Shown piece by piece: positions 1 through 13,180 of a DNA stretch of 64,000 nt (its first letter is position 1; every line of letters starts with the position of its first letter). The notes under the pieces are model-generated. The model saw only the letters and a program-made list of their open reading frames with translations. It did no database searches and was not told the DNA's origin. The stretch covers positions 8,432,501 through 8,496,500 of the forward strand of contig JAVUNC010000019.1 of assembly GCA_032173965.1 (NCBI GenBank), given 5' to 3'. Origin of the DNA: Sitta carolinensis. Taxonomy: Eukaryota; Chordata; Aves; Passeriformes; Sittidae. The translations under genes were made by a program, and so were the position numbers.

Positions 1-2248
1 GCTGTGTGAAGTTTTTCTCCCTCTCAAACACCCACTAGTGCCTCTTACCCAGGAAAGGTCTTTCCTAGGAGAAACCATCCTTTTATAGGAGAAGGATTTT
101 TAGGAGAAATAGATGCATGTGGCCCAGTCTATTCAAGGACGGTCACAGCTGCTAAAAGCTTTCCACATCAGCGATTCCATCTCTCCTGCCCAGACCTCTA
201 TCCCCTGACTCTCTGAAAAACCAAAAGCCACTCAATCCCTACACCAGTTGTCTTCTTGATGTTGAGATTTCTGGTATCCCAAGTCCCAGGCTGGGATATA
301 TCTCTCCCTCCCCCTGCTCCACCCTTGCCTTCTACCCCAGTAAAATATATTTGAGTACTTCAGTCTTCTCCTCATCCCTAAAAAATGTCCCTCAGGATAA
401 TTTCCCAGAGAGTCCTATACCATAACTGAGCCAAATTCACAAAACAGCTACTCTGCCTCTTTGCTATTACGTGTAGCTTAATGTTTCCAGGTGAGAGACA
501 GTGGCAGAAGGCAAAACCTTCTGATACCTCTCTGAAAACTTTCTCCTCGTCAGAGCACCTCGGCCAACTGCTTGTTGGGGACACGAGTGCTCCCTGCATC
601 AGCCCTGTGTGGTGTGCTCAGCACAGGCTCAGCTCCTGGTGGTGTCTGAGGTGTGTTATGGGTACACAGGGAGCTGTTCTGCTTCCCTGACAGAGGAAAG
701 AGAAAGCACAGGAGTAAAATGAAGAGAAACAAGTGGGAATATCTGGATCAGTAGAGTCAGGGTGTGAGTTTGGAGGGTAGAAAGGCCAGGACAGTGACAG
801 CAAAAAGTCCTCAAAAGGCAAAGAAAAAGAATAATCTTAGAGGCTGAAAGATGGGTTGGGTAGAAGAGAGCTGGAAAGCATGAAAACTGAAAGTGACTGA
901 GCAATGGACACAGCAACAGAAAGCAAAAGTCATTTGCAAGGAGCAAGCTCTGTGAATATCAGCAGTCCAAAAAGGGCTTTAATGGTCCTACCAGCCCTAT
1001 TTATGAACACCATTTTCCAGCCTTTCTCTAAAAACAGTGAGAACTAGGAAATGAAATCTAGGGTCATCCATATGATACAGTTCATAAAACTTCATAAAGA
1101 TGAGTTGTAGATCTGTAAGGGTTGTAATATAATGGAATAAATGCACACCCTATAAAACACTGTCACAGTAATTCTCATTTTGAGGATAAGCCATACATGA
1201 GGATTCTGGCCCTTGTAATTGTGTTGTGTAAGAAAGTCTGCCAATTTTAATTAGAATACTGAGGCCAAGTTAAGAATCCTGGCTAGGGCTACACTCCCAA
1301 GAAAATTGTCTGTGGCACTCAGTACACAATAGGATTCAATACTTTTTCCTTCCCATGTGTAATCTGAATAAATGAATTGAAATAATTTACATTTTTGTAA
1401 TGATCAGGGAGTTGAAATAATGAAAGGTGATCATGAATATTTTAACTGAATAATAAAATGATATTAAAATAATCTTCAGATTTCTCTTATGATTTGTCAA
1501 AAGACACCAACACCATAATGGTATTGTAATTTTTAGAAAAGCATTATAGATTCAGATATTCACTATTCATAAAGTTCATTGATGCCTTTTTTCAAAGGTT
1601 CTTTAGAAAATATTTAGAAACCTCTTTAATCCTTGAAAACATTGTAGTTTGTGACTAAATATATCCACAACGTAGCTATATGGATATACATATGCATCAC
1701 AAAATCAAAATATAGCACAAGATCAGTAAAACTGACAATTTGTATTGTTGTTAATGTTTTATGCAGTATCCTTCAGATGACCACATCTCCTAATAAGTTT
1801 CTTACAGAATCACACTAAGGGTCCTTAAGAGAGGCACAATTTACAGCAGACAGAAGTAATGATGGAGTCCACCTTGCACCAAAATTCTGTATTTTAAGGA
1901 TATCTGTTTTCATCAAAACCCTTGCAGTCTACATGACTGCATTTCTTGGTGTCTGTGCAAAGTCTAAAATGACAGTTTAAAACTTTATATATTTATAAAT
2001 ACATAGCTCTTTAGAGGATTGCCATTATGTTTCTACAGCCTAATATCTGCAATAATTACAGGAAGCTCCAAGACTTCCTGCATTGTCTTCAAGCTGCTGG
2101 TTTCTACCATTGCTTAACGCTTTATAACCAGTTGTAATATTTCAAAAGCAAAACTAATACTCAAAAAATAGAATTACAGAGGGCTTGGCTTCTTGAAATG
2201 TGTATTATTTTCCAATGCTATGTTATTTAAAAAAAAATCCTCTATTTT

Positions 2249-2301
2249 GGATTAATTAATCCCCATAATTAATGGTCATTAATTATTGTAGGCTAATGAG
2301 A
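2249..2301. promoter_or_regulatory. palindromic homeodomain-site cluster
   Basis: A perfect 14-bp palindrome, GGATTAATTAATCC, lies at 2249-2262. It contains two inverted TAATCC half-sites, the sequence preferred by bicoid-class (K50) homeodomains such as OTX, PITX and CRX. Three more ATTA/TAAT cores follow within 35 bp. The palindrome and cores are directly visible. Enhancer function is inference, and AT-rich DNA produces ATTA cores by chance. Confidence 0.3.
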
Positions 2302-4412
2302 TCCTTATGTTTCTCTTCCCTAGCATTTTAAGAATATCCAAAGACACAATCCCTTTTGTCCATGAGATACAGAGAGCAGAGCAGGAAGTCTTGTCAGCAG
2401 AGCAGTTTCCACAACGCACTGATGAAAAACATAAACCATTTAGAAGACATGTGCATGAATGTATATTCTGTATGTATTTCTCTTATTCCAGAAGGTGCAG
2501 GCTTCATGAGTGCAGATCCCTTCAAGTCCTAACTAATCATATTTTCAGTGAACTGGGGCACTGATATAACTTTTAAGAATGCAGCAGGATATCCACAAAT
2601 AATGCTTCTTTGAAATCTTATCCCTGCAGAAGAAATACTGATCTCAGTAAAGGGTATGTCCACCATAACTGTGGAGGTAAATCCCACTGCTCCTCATGCC
2701 TGCCCCCGTTCACCCCTGGCACCTGATGCAGGATTCTGTGGAAAAACTGCAAGAGAGCAGCCAGTACTGCCCTCCTCGAAGGCAAGAGGTAGGGCAGAAT
2801 AAGTGCAAGAAGGACACTGAGGCATCAGCACTGCTTCATCTCAAAAATTACCCAAATGTCTGATGCTAAGTGGCCAGGAATTAATTTAATCTTTGGGTTG
2901 CTCACACAGAGCTGATCAAATGGTCTGTCCTTAAAAACAGGCTACTCACAAGCAATCAGCATAATTGTATGTCAAGGGGGCACAGGGGCCTTCTTTGGAA
3001 ATGAAGAAGAGCCTTTCATCTGAAAGGATAAACAGGCAACACAGGAGGGATTTTTGAGAATAGGGCTTCACCTTCCCACAGTTACCAGAAAAGCTTCTTC
3101 CTGCAGAATAATCATATCTGAACTCCTGGCTATCCAAATAGGTACTGCTCCTTATTGTCTTCAGTGGGGTCCCAGTCTGCCCTGCTCCTCACCTCAATAA
3201 AGAAGACAGCTCAGCTTTTAATCAGTTTGCAAACATAAGGATTCATTTAAGAAGAAAGTGCTCACCTGACTGTATTTGTACCTGCTGCCCCCCTGCCTTG
3301 CCTCAATTTCCCTGCCCTGCTCAGCATCCTCCACAATGTAACCTTATCTTCCCAAACAGGCAAGCAGCTCCCTCCAGATGCCAGGCCAGTGCCACTGCTG
3401 TGGCAATAAACTGGCAAGGGGGAAGGATTAGAGGTACACTTACTGAAGGAAGAAGTAAATGCCTCTTCCAGGGGCTGAACACATTACCTCCACCTCCCCA
3501 AGGTCAGTGAATAGCAAATTGTTTCTGAACTTCCCTCCATCTGGAAGTACAATTATGCTAGTTAATATTAAAATGCCTTTGACAGCTGTCATCTGGGTTT
3601 TTTTTTTTTTTAATATTATACTTAAAATTTTTTAATGGTAAGTACACATGCAGTGAGAAATAATAGCCTTTTTTTTGTAGCAAGCAATACACACACTTTG
3701 TCCAATCATTTTTACAGTGTTTTTCTCCGTTTCAGAAGTTTCGGAAGTTATCACAAAACAGATTGAAAGCTGAGCCATCATACCACAGCCTGGTGTGTAG
3801 CAGTGAAATGTTCCCTCTTTTTCTCCCTTCCCACTCCAGCTTTTTTTATTTTTCAAACCAAAGGTGTACAGGATGCTAATTGGGACCAAAAATATTATTA
3901 TTTCTCAAGAAACCCAGCCTAATTGCAGCACAGAATTTGCTGCTCTGCTCTCAGATCACAGCCTGTGTGGCCGTCTCAGGCTTCTGCCAGCCTCCAAAAC
4001 AGCATCATCCCCTGCCATGGACTTCTGCTGATGCCACAGTTAAGAAACAGGCCCTGCATAAACAAAAAAAAAAAAACAACAAAACAAACAAACAAAAAAA
4101 TAGTGTCTTGCACTCAGTTTTGTTGCCAGGTAAGTGCTGTGAGAAACCTGCAGACTGAGACAGCTGGAGGCACTGCTAAGAGAACTCACTTTGAGACAAT
4201 GCAGCTGATGTGCTGAGTGCTGGTCCTCCACAATTTCTCCTGTTTTAACTTGGAGCAGGCAGGGACATTGCAGGAGAAGGGATCCTTGAGACCTTTGTCT
4301 TGGCACTGATCTCTGACTTGCTAGGAGATCCCAGCTGACCACAGGGCTCTTACTGTGCTGCATTTTCCTGGAAGTGCCCAGGATGGAGAGTTACTGTAAA
4401 AGCACTAGAATT

Positions 4413-4434
4413 AAAAAAAAAAAAAAAAAAAAAA
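4413..4434 (+). repeat. poly(A) tract, 22 A
   Basis: An uninterrupted run of 22 A is followed by GAAAAG-like A-rich sequence. No AATAAA signal stands just upstream and no coding sequence is recognisable before it. It is as likely a simple repeat as the tail of an old retrocopy. Confidence 0.8.
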
Positions 4435-7400
4435 GAAAAGTAAAAGAAATCCACTGAGAAGCCATGTTTAGTACCAGCATTCTCCAGTGTGAATCCCAGT
4501 GTTTAGAATGGGAAATGCTTGAGGCTAACTCCACACAGGTTCAAACTCCCATACAAAGATTGTGGACAACACTGAATCCAAAACCTGCCGAAGAGATCAA
4601 CCCTTAAGTTCAGTGCCTGGTCCAAGCATAGTTCTTGTCTCCTTTTGTCATTAGTATTTTTCTTTTTCTTCCGTCTTATACTTCCTTTAGAATGCCTGAT
4701 TGATGTAAAACACTCACAAAATCATGAGCCAACAATTGCCCCAAGTACAATCCTGGATTAACTCTCAGATCTGTTGCCATTTCTACAAGAAGCCCTGGTA
4801 GCAAAGGTTGGCACCTCCCTTCTTGTGCCTGAGTCTCCTTTCTCCCTGGGAAAAAGCAATCTGTTTCCCATCAGAAAAGTTATTTCAAATTCAGCAAGTA
4901 TTGTTTCAAGCAAAGGTCACCATTAGCTCTGGATGTGCTAATGTGCTGTGCTTATAATGGTTCTGTATAGATTCTATATTTCAGAACACGAGGCTATTAT
5001 ATTTATTCCAGCTAGGATTCTTAGTAGGCACTTAGAGCATGTTTTCATTAGCCTATAGTAGCCTCTATATATTTTAACAAAACACTCAGAGGATTTCATC
5101 TTGAAGTTTTCAAAATAGTTTAATGATTTTACCTCTAGCCAGTACATATAATTTGAAATTTAAAATTTTGCATCCCTTAGGTATATATGTTTCAGCCCCT
5201 GAAAAAAAAATTAAAAATCTAAGTCCCAGCCTACATTGTTGGAAGAAAAATTGAAAGTCAGATAACGTTAGGCAGCTAGAGCTACCAAATGATTAAAGAG
5301 TGGTAGGTAACTTAGCTCCAGTCTGTGGCAGGTGACTGTATTCTGCAGCGTGAACAACAGAAATCTCTGCCAGGCACAAAAGAAAGTAGTTACTCACCGT
5401 ATATTAAGGTTAGGGCTGTGCAGGATATGTGTATATAGTCTTTTGCAGTTGATTGGCAGTCACAATACACTATTTATCAGCTGGGAATTTTTGTATTAAT
5501 CCTAAAACTGAAGCAATTTATAAGGTCTTCCTTTCACTCAACATGTTCTTGTCAGAGAAGCAGATAATCGAATAAATTGGGACTGAAATCTAGTCTAATA
5601 TTTCAGAGCTCCTGAGACCCTGATCAGACCATTGCTCTGTCTGCAGATAATGTCCTACTAAACTAAATGGATGGTGCTTTGCTTTGTCTACATAAAAATA
5701 ACACTAAAACTTTGTATCTGAAAAAAGCAAGAGTCTGAGCTTCCTGATGTGTGTGCAAGAAAAAAAGTCCTATTTAACTTACAGAAGAATGAGCTAGGGA
5801 TGAAAAATGCAGATGTTAAAGCAGACTAAACATTGATTGGCACAAAATTTTTCCTCAAGTTGTAGATATTCTGGGTAGACTGTGCTCACTGGGCAGATAA
5901 CTAATGGCATGCTTCTCACTCTGGAGGATTTAGGCCAAATGCAGCTCTCAGTTACCTGGCTTTAAATCTCAAGTAAATCTACTGATGTTACCATAGAGTT
6001 ATGTTAGCTTCACTGAGAGCATAGTATGATGCCTTGTTTACAAAATAAAGCTCTGGAAGGTACATCTGCGTGTGCATTTTGATTTGCCAATAAAATAATT
6101 TTATGGAGGTAAATTTATGCAAATACTTAGAATATAAATCCAAAGGAGACCTTTAGTCTTGTATTCATTAAAGATTATGAACCATTTTACAAGAACGTAC
6201 TCAAAAATACAATATGGAATGAAATTAAAAGGAATAAATTCACAGAGGTTACATATTTTACCAAGTCTTTGCTCCCTAAATGTGTATAAGTGACTTCTCC
6301 CCTAGAAGAAAAGAATATACAAGGCCCCAGTATTTGTCTACCTAAAAATATTAACATATTTCTCCTCACAACAGCAGAGGGAAGAACACGGACAGCATTA
6401 CCATTCTATCTTTCATCAAGCACAGAGTCAGGAGAAATCACTAGACTTTCCAAAGGCCAGACTGGGAATGCAACATGTAAATAAGGAGAGAAATGCAGTT
6501 TTCCTGCACCAGCCCTCTAGCTGTACTCGATCCCTTCACAGGGGATGGAACATCGGGATGGGAGATTGGGAAAAATTTCTGTGTTAACTCCCAGATCAAC
6601 ACATACAGAAATGAAGTCTGAGGAACTGTTATCTTAAGCATGTAGGTGTTTATTTACATTTTTAGGTACAACTTACCTGAGTGTATGCAGCTTATAACTT
6701 GTTCACTGGAGGCAGAACAATCTACAAAGGACCACTGCTCCTTTTCCCCTGCATGGAAAAATTCAACACTGCAGGTGAGGTGTCAGGAGAGTGCATTCCA
6801 GAATATAAAAATCACATCAGTCTTTCAATGTGAGGATCACCTGCAGGCTTTCACACAATTTTTTATGGTTACAACAACTCTGTTTAAAAGAAAACTTAAG
6901 GGATGGCTGGCAATGAAGGAATTCGGTTTTAAAGCAGGCATTCTGAAAAAGTGGTGAAGGAAAAAACATCATTCATTTTTCTCAAAGAAAGAAGACATCA
7001 ATTCCACAATGAATACATCTATAAATTATCATTTATTAACTTTTAAAATAAGTTTTTCTAACCTGCTTTGGCAACCCTGTAGTAATTCTCCTGCAGGCTG
7101 CAGAATCACGTTCTTGATGGTAGGAGCTAGCCAGTTCCCAAGAAGCCTGCTTTGCTGACACGTTTTTGGGATAGGAAGGTAACACAAGCTCCATGTATTT
7201 GCTTGGGGTGCCACTTAGCTCTGAAGAATCTCTGCTTGGTTTAAATTGAAGAGTCTGCTGGAGTTTAGCACAGTGGATGAATCTGCTGACTCACACCCAG
7301 CTCTTACAGCTTCAATGACACTGGCCAGAGCAAGGAGACAATTGCCAAAATCACTTCAAACCAGCTGGCAGACAGCCACTACTACATGAACTAGAGCAAC

Positions 7401-8920
7401 CCTCAAGTGAAGCACTGCCCACCAAATTGATTTTGATAGGCCAGAGAATACAGGAACAGTTTAGGCTGACTGCAGGCACTGGGCAAGCCATAATTCACCA
7501 GCAGCACCATGCAGAGATCAGGAACTGGCCCAGCTGCACTCAGAGGGGGCTTGTCAGGACAGACAGCTTTTCACTGCACCATCAAAGGCACAGCCATGCT
7601 CCCTTATCAGGTAAAAGCTGCTCCCATCATTCAAAAGCCTATCAATTTTTCTGAGACATTTTATCAACCTTTCTTCAAAAACATTGAGGCAGCCTAAAAA
7701 CACCCCACAGATTTGAATGTCACTGCCAGTGGTTCAGTCTATCACTGTCTCTTCACTCTTAGCTTCCAATCATCTTTAGAGATTGACATTTGTGCACCTG
7801 AGGATGTGTGAGCTGACACTGTACTTTTTCAGGTGGTTCCATCTCCTCCTGGGTTTAATAACAAAAACATTTTCAAGCTGCACTGTCTGCAGAGCCCATC
7901 AATGTAGAACACATAAGTGATTCTTTAATTTTATATACCAAGCATCCACATGTGTGTCTGCTAAACTGCCCAGTGTTTTTTTGCAAATTTAAAATGTGAA
8001 TTTTCATAGGAAATGCATAATGTGATGAGGAATTTCTAACATATAAATGAACAGCAGTCAGACTGGAAGCTGCTCTTCATATACTGAATAACAAATACAA
8101 TCCTTCCACACCTCCTTGCAGCATTCCCCCAATTCCCACTCAGCCTCTTTCTGCACTGAATACTGCCAAGTGGAACACATGTAAGGAAAGCCAGGAATTT
8201 TTTCTTTGCTTGAGGAAAGATGAACCCATGGGCTACGGATATAAAGAAAGGAATGAACAGATACTGAAAGACCCAGAGAGAACACAATTTCATAGTTCAC
8301 AGTCACACTCAGTGCAGTCGATCCCTGATCTCCTCATCTCCACAATGCAAATCATCCCTCCTGTGCAAGGATACAACAGTTAGTGCTTCTATAATGGTAG
8401 GCTGTCAGCATCCCAGGGAAATTCTTCAGTGAGACTTTTTACACCAGGTTTGGAAAGGTAAAATCTGTAACACCAAACCCCAATCACAAACTGTACCCCT
8501 CCACAAAAGACCCCATGACCCACAGAATTACTGTTTTCCTTCAAAAAGGAGTAAAAGCCCTTTCTAGTTCTGAACATGACAGAATTTTTCATTTCCAAAT
8601 GACTATGCAAGAAGCAATTAAGTCATCTTTACAGAATGCTTTTGAAGAACTATATAAATAGCTTCTCAAGCCTGTTCCTCAGTGTAGAATCACACAGCAT
8701 TTTCAGGCAAAGGAAGGTTTTCAGGCCTCAGCTCAGTGCTTCTCCTTCAGCACAGCGCTGTTTTTACAGAGAATTGATCAGCCGAAAACAAATGCAGCGC
8801 AATACCCATGATATTTATGGAGTACAAAAGGTGAGAACCTCTGATCCTCAGACCTGTGAAACCTGCTTTGTGCCGACACCCCAGAGTAGAAGACACTTTT
8901 GCCACATCACTGTGCCGTGA

Positions 8921-9420
8921 AAGAACCAGACGTGCCTGTGGTGAGCAGTTTATAGGGCTGGCAGGGGCTGCCCGGTGTTTTTGTAGCTTCCATCGCCAAG
9001 CCGTAGCGTGGCAACCCAAACTGGTTTCGGGGGCTGCCCCTGCTCAGCCTGCCGTGCTGTTGTGTTCGCAGTCAGCTAGATGGTGCTCATGGGGTGGCAG
9101 CCGGTGTGCCAAACTAGCTCTGGGATTTCGCTCCGGGCCTCTTCCCCCGCCTCTAGCATCCCACACAATCTAAGCAGGCTGTCACCAATGGCGAAGCGGG
9201 ACCCGGCGGAACGGGATGAAGGAGGGAGGTGAGAGCAAGCTGCATCTCGGGTACCGCATGAGCACAACTCCTTACACAACGGCGCTGGCTTCCCAGGGCT
9301 GGGCTGCGAGCGGGGAACAGGCTGGCTTTGTGTTTAGCCAGCTCATTTACTCCTGCCTGGCAGCCCGAAAAGAGCACGGCGCTGACAATTTGGGAAGGAA
9401 CCGCGTTGTTGGAGAGACGT
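8921..9420. promoter_or_regulatory. CpG island, candidate promoter
   Basis: By hand count about 30 CpG dinucleotides fall in these 500 bp, with GC content near 58 percent, giving an observed/expected ratio near 0.7. Flanking 60-bp lines carry mostly zero or one CpG. The density peaks at 9181-9240 and 9361-9420. CpG islands in vertebrates usually mark promoters or first exons. No TATA box is obvious inside. A + strand ATG at 9188 followed by a consensus donor at 9228/9229 lies in the core. The gene served, and its direction, are not evident from the sequence. Confidence 0.6.
9188..9228 (+). other. possible first coding exon in CpG island
   Basis: Within the CpG island an ATG at 9188 (G at +4, C at -3, so only a partial Kozak match) opens a frame of 13 codons plus two bases, reading MAKRDPAERDEGG. 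The frame runs into AG|GTGAGAG at 9228/9229, a near-consensus splice donor. The peptide is charged and matches nothing I recognise. No partner exon was found downstream. It could equally be a non-coding first exon or chance. Confidence 0.15.
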
Positions 9421-10578
9421 GACAATTTGGAAGTTGTTTTTCCTCTGACAAATAGCAATCCTAGCTGCAAGATTCATCGTGGTCAGATGGAGTGTGTCTT
9501 TATGGGTGTTTGAAGTTAGAATTAATTAGTAGCTTTTAGCAGTCTGTGAAGTTGCCTAGTTTTGCTGGATTAATTGCGTATTGCAGAAAGCGATGTAAAG
9601 ACATGCTCTGCTGGCTCCCAGTAAATATGAAAAGTGCATGGGAATGGTATGGTGTGGACATATTGTTCAAATCCATTGAGTAGCAGAATACTTATAAATT
9701 GTTAAATCTGACGATTCCACTTGGTCCCTTGGGCTGAAAGTTTGTATGAAAATTTCATTTCAAAATGACAAGCCTATATATGCACAGGAATGGTTTGCTA
9801 AATAAAACCCTAGATCATTTTTTATTCATCTTATGTCTAAAATGCCCAGAAGCATAGCTCCATAAAAATTTTAAACTTTAAACAAAAGATCCTTTTGAGT
9901 TGCAGGAAAACAAAACATTCTGAAAGCAACAGTTTATATTATTTATTGTGATGTTTACTTAGCAAGAGAAGCTGATGAGTTAATTCTCGGTGGAAGCACT
10001 GAATTACTTTAGGAGCAGAAGCCCAATTAATTAAGGATCATTTCCTATTGATTTCACTGTACTACAGTCCAGACTCAGAGTACCTGCTATACTCCTATAA
10101 AAGATAAACATAATAAATAATAATAAACTTACACCAGTTACTGCTGTCCTGATGACTTGTAATTTTTCAGAGAGGAAACACTTTTAAGACTTCTATGTGA
10201 ACATAATAAAAGCCACAATGTCTCTTGAAAGACTGAGAACAAGAAAACACAGAAGAGGCACTGTATACACTCCAGATAAGACACAATAGTTAAATGAATA
10301 GACGGGTTTAAAAAGCAAGCAAAAGTGGAAATATATACATTGGTAGTGGAATTATCAATAGGAAAATGACAAATTTAATACCTAAAGCCGGGAATTTTTT
10401 AGAGTGCAAAACCTGAATCTATGTGGGACACACACTGTGGCTAGTCTTTAAGCCCAGATTCACCTCACAACTTCATAAGGAGCAGAAATCAAGCCTGGAA
10501 ATGTCACTATTTAACCACTGCTATCAGCCTGCTGCATGGCCATGAAGAACCAGGGCACAAGTTGTCTCTCTAAGCATG
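9421..10578. other. AT-rich non-coding DNA, no gene seen
   Basis: Sequence downstream of the CpG island becomes AT-rich at once. It holds no open frame of note, no recognisable repeat and no splice-bounded candidate. TAATTA-type cores occur near 9520-9530. Nothing else is supportable. Confidence 0.5.
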
Positions 10579-10995
10579 TGTGCTGGTTCCAGGCGAGACA
10601 GAGATAACTTTTGCAGCAGCCAGGAAGGGCAAGGACTCTGGGGTTATTCCATATCACACCACGCCATGGCAGGGGGAGGGAGGGGGTGGCACCTCCCGGT
10701 GTGTGCAGTGCTGTAGTGCCAGATTGGGTGTGGTGAGCAATCGCCTGTGGATGGTTTGCCTGTCTGCTACTCTCTGTTATTTGCATTGTTGTTGTCACTG
10801 CTTGCTTTTTTATCTCATTGCTGTTTCCAGTGATTTGTTCTTGTCTCAACATGTGATCTTTACCTTCTTGTAGCCCCAATTCTCCTCTGCACCCTGTCTC
10901 AGGGAAAGGAGGGGTGGAAGAGAGTGGGCAGCACATGGACTGGGGTGTTTCAGTGAGAATGCTAAATTGGGAAATACCATTCTTAAACCATGAGA
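10579..10995 (+). mobile_element. degraded solo LTR, avian ERVL-like
   Basis: The segment begins TGTGCTGGTTCC and ends in a TTAAACCATGAGA-like tail. The two ends are imperfect inverted repeats (7 of the outer 10 bases pair). The interior has the expected order for avian ERVL-type LTRs: a CCATATCACACCACG-like U3 part, a pyrimidine-rich tract with TCTCAAC, then a purine-rich GGGGTGGAAGAGAGTGGGCAGC stretch before the end. No internal retroviral genes, primer-binding site or second LTR flank it, so it reads as a solo LTR left by recombination. I could not find a target-site duplication, which fits an old insertion. Boundaries are accurate to perhaps 10 bp. The long open frame on the opposite strand over this segment is a by-product. 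Confidence 0.6.
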
Positions 10996-12484
10996 GTGAG
11001 CTTATCCATCCTGGAGACAGGCTGGAGCCCCATGAGACCCCACTGTCAACAGCCTTTCCACCCAAGTCAAAAGAATGATTTCTGTTATCCCAGCTCTTAT
11101 AAGAACATAACAAATTTGGGGTAAAATTTTGGCTCAGTTCACAGGCAAGTTGCACTGCAAGATTACTGAAGAAAGACAGATATGTTGGACTCAGTTTAGA
11201 AAATTTAGCAAACATTACATGCCTTACCAGAATCCTCTACGAAGAAATTAATAAAGTTCATAATTCCTTTGGTACAACCATGTACATTTTCAAACAGTTT
11301 ACATAAAACAGTGTTCTTTGAGTGACAACTACAGGAACAAGCTGTCTAGCTACAATTTTCAGACCTTTTTTCAGACCACAGACCTGGAGCTGTGCTACCT
11401 CTGCTTCTTCTTAAAGTTAAACTTTGTCTCAGTCTGGTACCTCTCTCTGCTCCCTGACTGCTTCCTGCCCGAAGCCCACACAGCAGTATCCAGTGACCCA
11501 GCTTTTGTGCTTGTGCCCAATCACTAAAAAGACCACTGGGCCATAAAGATTTGATTTTTGCTAGAGGTTGTCAGGCTAACTACTAATTACTCTCTTATAC
11601 AGCAACTTCTCTTTCAGCTCTCACTGCCTACATGGCCTTGCATTTTTTTTTCACTTAGCCTTAAGAAATGACAAGAAGCACACCCATGAAATTCAGCCAG
11701 ATCCACTCCTCATGATGTCCAACAACATTGTACAGAACAGCAGCAACACAGGAAATAAAATGCTCACCTTCAGACAGTGTGACTGAACAAGTCGCTTGAA
11801 CTGAGGCCCTAAACAAGGCTGCCAGTCATGAAAAATAATGCATAAAGATACCAACTTTTAAAAAATCTCTAAGCACCTTTATTAGCTAAAGGATAAGGTG
11901 AAATCCTATCTTGCAGTTACAGCAAGGAGAAAAGGAAGCTGGGAGCAGTGCTGTGCCAGCGTGCACGCAGAACAGTGGGAGTGCAGAGTGCCTAAAACCA
12001 GGGCACTGACTCACCAGGAGAGCATCCCCCAAGACCTGAGGTCAGGCTCCTCAAGAGGCAGCAGATGAATGAGCAAAGCTGCCAGATCGTCATGGACAGC
12101 ATCAGGACTCCCAGGCAGGGCTGCAGGGAATGGGGCTGGCAGTAATAGCATTCTTTGGAAGCCTTTAGGAAGCTGGAAAAGAAGGAGAGAAAAAGGAAGG
12201 TCTCAGAGCCTTTGACTTCTGCCCATTAAGACTCAGCAGGAGGACATGAGTTAAACACAGAAAATGGCCTTGACATTTTCTCTGCTGGTTACATTTTAGG
12301 TTTGCTTAGACAGAGGATGGACTCGAATGAGTGAGGCCAATTTTTTGCCTCAGGAACAAAAGGAAGCGATCAAATCCAGTTTAAAAAAGAAGAACAAAAG
12401 AACATTTTTAAATTCTAACCAATTATTTAAAATTAGACATTATAGTGAAAATAGCTATTCCAGTTTGAGAACATCTGTACTAAA
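10996..12484. other. non-coding DNA, no gene seen
   Basis: No protein-like frame or clear repeat was recognised. A moderately GC-rich stretch at about 11940-12180 lacks coding periodicity and CpG enrichment. Sequence just after the LTR (10996-11215) could be leftover retroviral or host sequence; I cannot tell. Confidence 0.5.
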
Positions 12485-12790
12485 TGTGAACATGAGATAG
12501 AAGGACCTGGGTTTTCCAGTCTGGAGAAGTGAAGGCTGAAGGGAGCCGATTTTTGTCTTCAGCTAGCTTTAGGGGCTGAAGATAAGGGAGCCAGACTTCT
12601 CTGCATCTCACACTGAGAGAATGAGAGGCAATGACTGCAACGGAGCAAGGGCAGCTATAAGTGGATGCAAAGAAAGATGTTCTTCACCACGAAGCTGGTC
12701 CAGCACTGAAGCAAGTGCCTCGAGAGGCTGGAGGAGCTTTGTCCTTGGAGATTTTCAAAAAACATAACCTTTATTACAGTGTAAGGCTCG
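12485..12790 (+). mobile_element. CR1 LINE 3'-region fragment
   Basis: The order of blocks matches the 3' part of avian CR1 read in sense. First comes a CAGTCTGGAGAAGTGAAGGCTGAAGGGAG motif region (12518-12546), then a stretch that corresponds to the cluster around the run of AAAGAAAGATGTTCTTCACCACG (near 12668). After that comes a CTCGAGAGGCTGGAGGAGCTTTG block, and then CTTGGAGATTTTCAAAA. The fragment is 5'-truncated as usual for CR1 and strongly diverged, and its 3' octamer repeats are not evident. Ends are approximate. Confidence 0.75.
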
Positions 12791-13158
12791 TAAGTCACCA
12801 TAAAAACTGAAATTGAAGTTGAGACAATTATGGAGGAAGGCTGTAGACACCTCTCTGTTTCTCCTGTCACTGACATATTTGTCCTCTAACCCTCCCTGGC
12901 TTTTTTTATCATACTTGAGGGTGCCATGGATACATCAGTGTAACTGCAAATGCAGACTCCTCCATCCAGTCACCCAAATTAAATGTTTTCTATGTTTTAG
13001 TCTATTTTGGGGGTTCAGTGTATGCTGAAAGGGTGACACAAAGCTGGAAAGAGCACATTTCTAATACCCTAATTAGGAGGGTATAGGGTGCCTGACCTCC
13101 AGGTCATACACACAGGTCTAGAACAGGTAGATTCAGGGACACAGACTGCTGCTGTTTA

Positions 13159-13180
13159 TTTTGTTGTTGTTGTTGTTGTT
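13159..13180 (+). repeat. (TTG)n microsatellite
   Basis: Seven consecutive TTG units with no interruption, read directly. Confidence 0.9.

Larger units (their letters stand above)
1..8920. other. AT-rich non-coding DNA, no gene recognised
   Basis: All open frames here are under about 110 codons, overlap each other on both strands and resemble no family I know. CpG dinucleotides are rare. The block holds an A-run at 4413-4434 (22 A), a shorter A-run with AAAC/AAAT-like units near 4065-4100, a T-run near 3598-3612, and the homeodomain-site cluster at 2249-2301 listed separately. Much of 1380-2300 and 4900-6200 is particularly AT-rich. I see no clear retroposon, but old diverged repeats cannot be excluded without a repeat library. 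The setting is intergenic or intronic. Confidence 0.6.

Noticed and set aside
4100..4434. Possible processed retrocopy ending in A22
   Set aside because: No AATAAA, no coding similarity and no target-site duplication seen.
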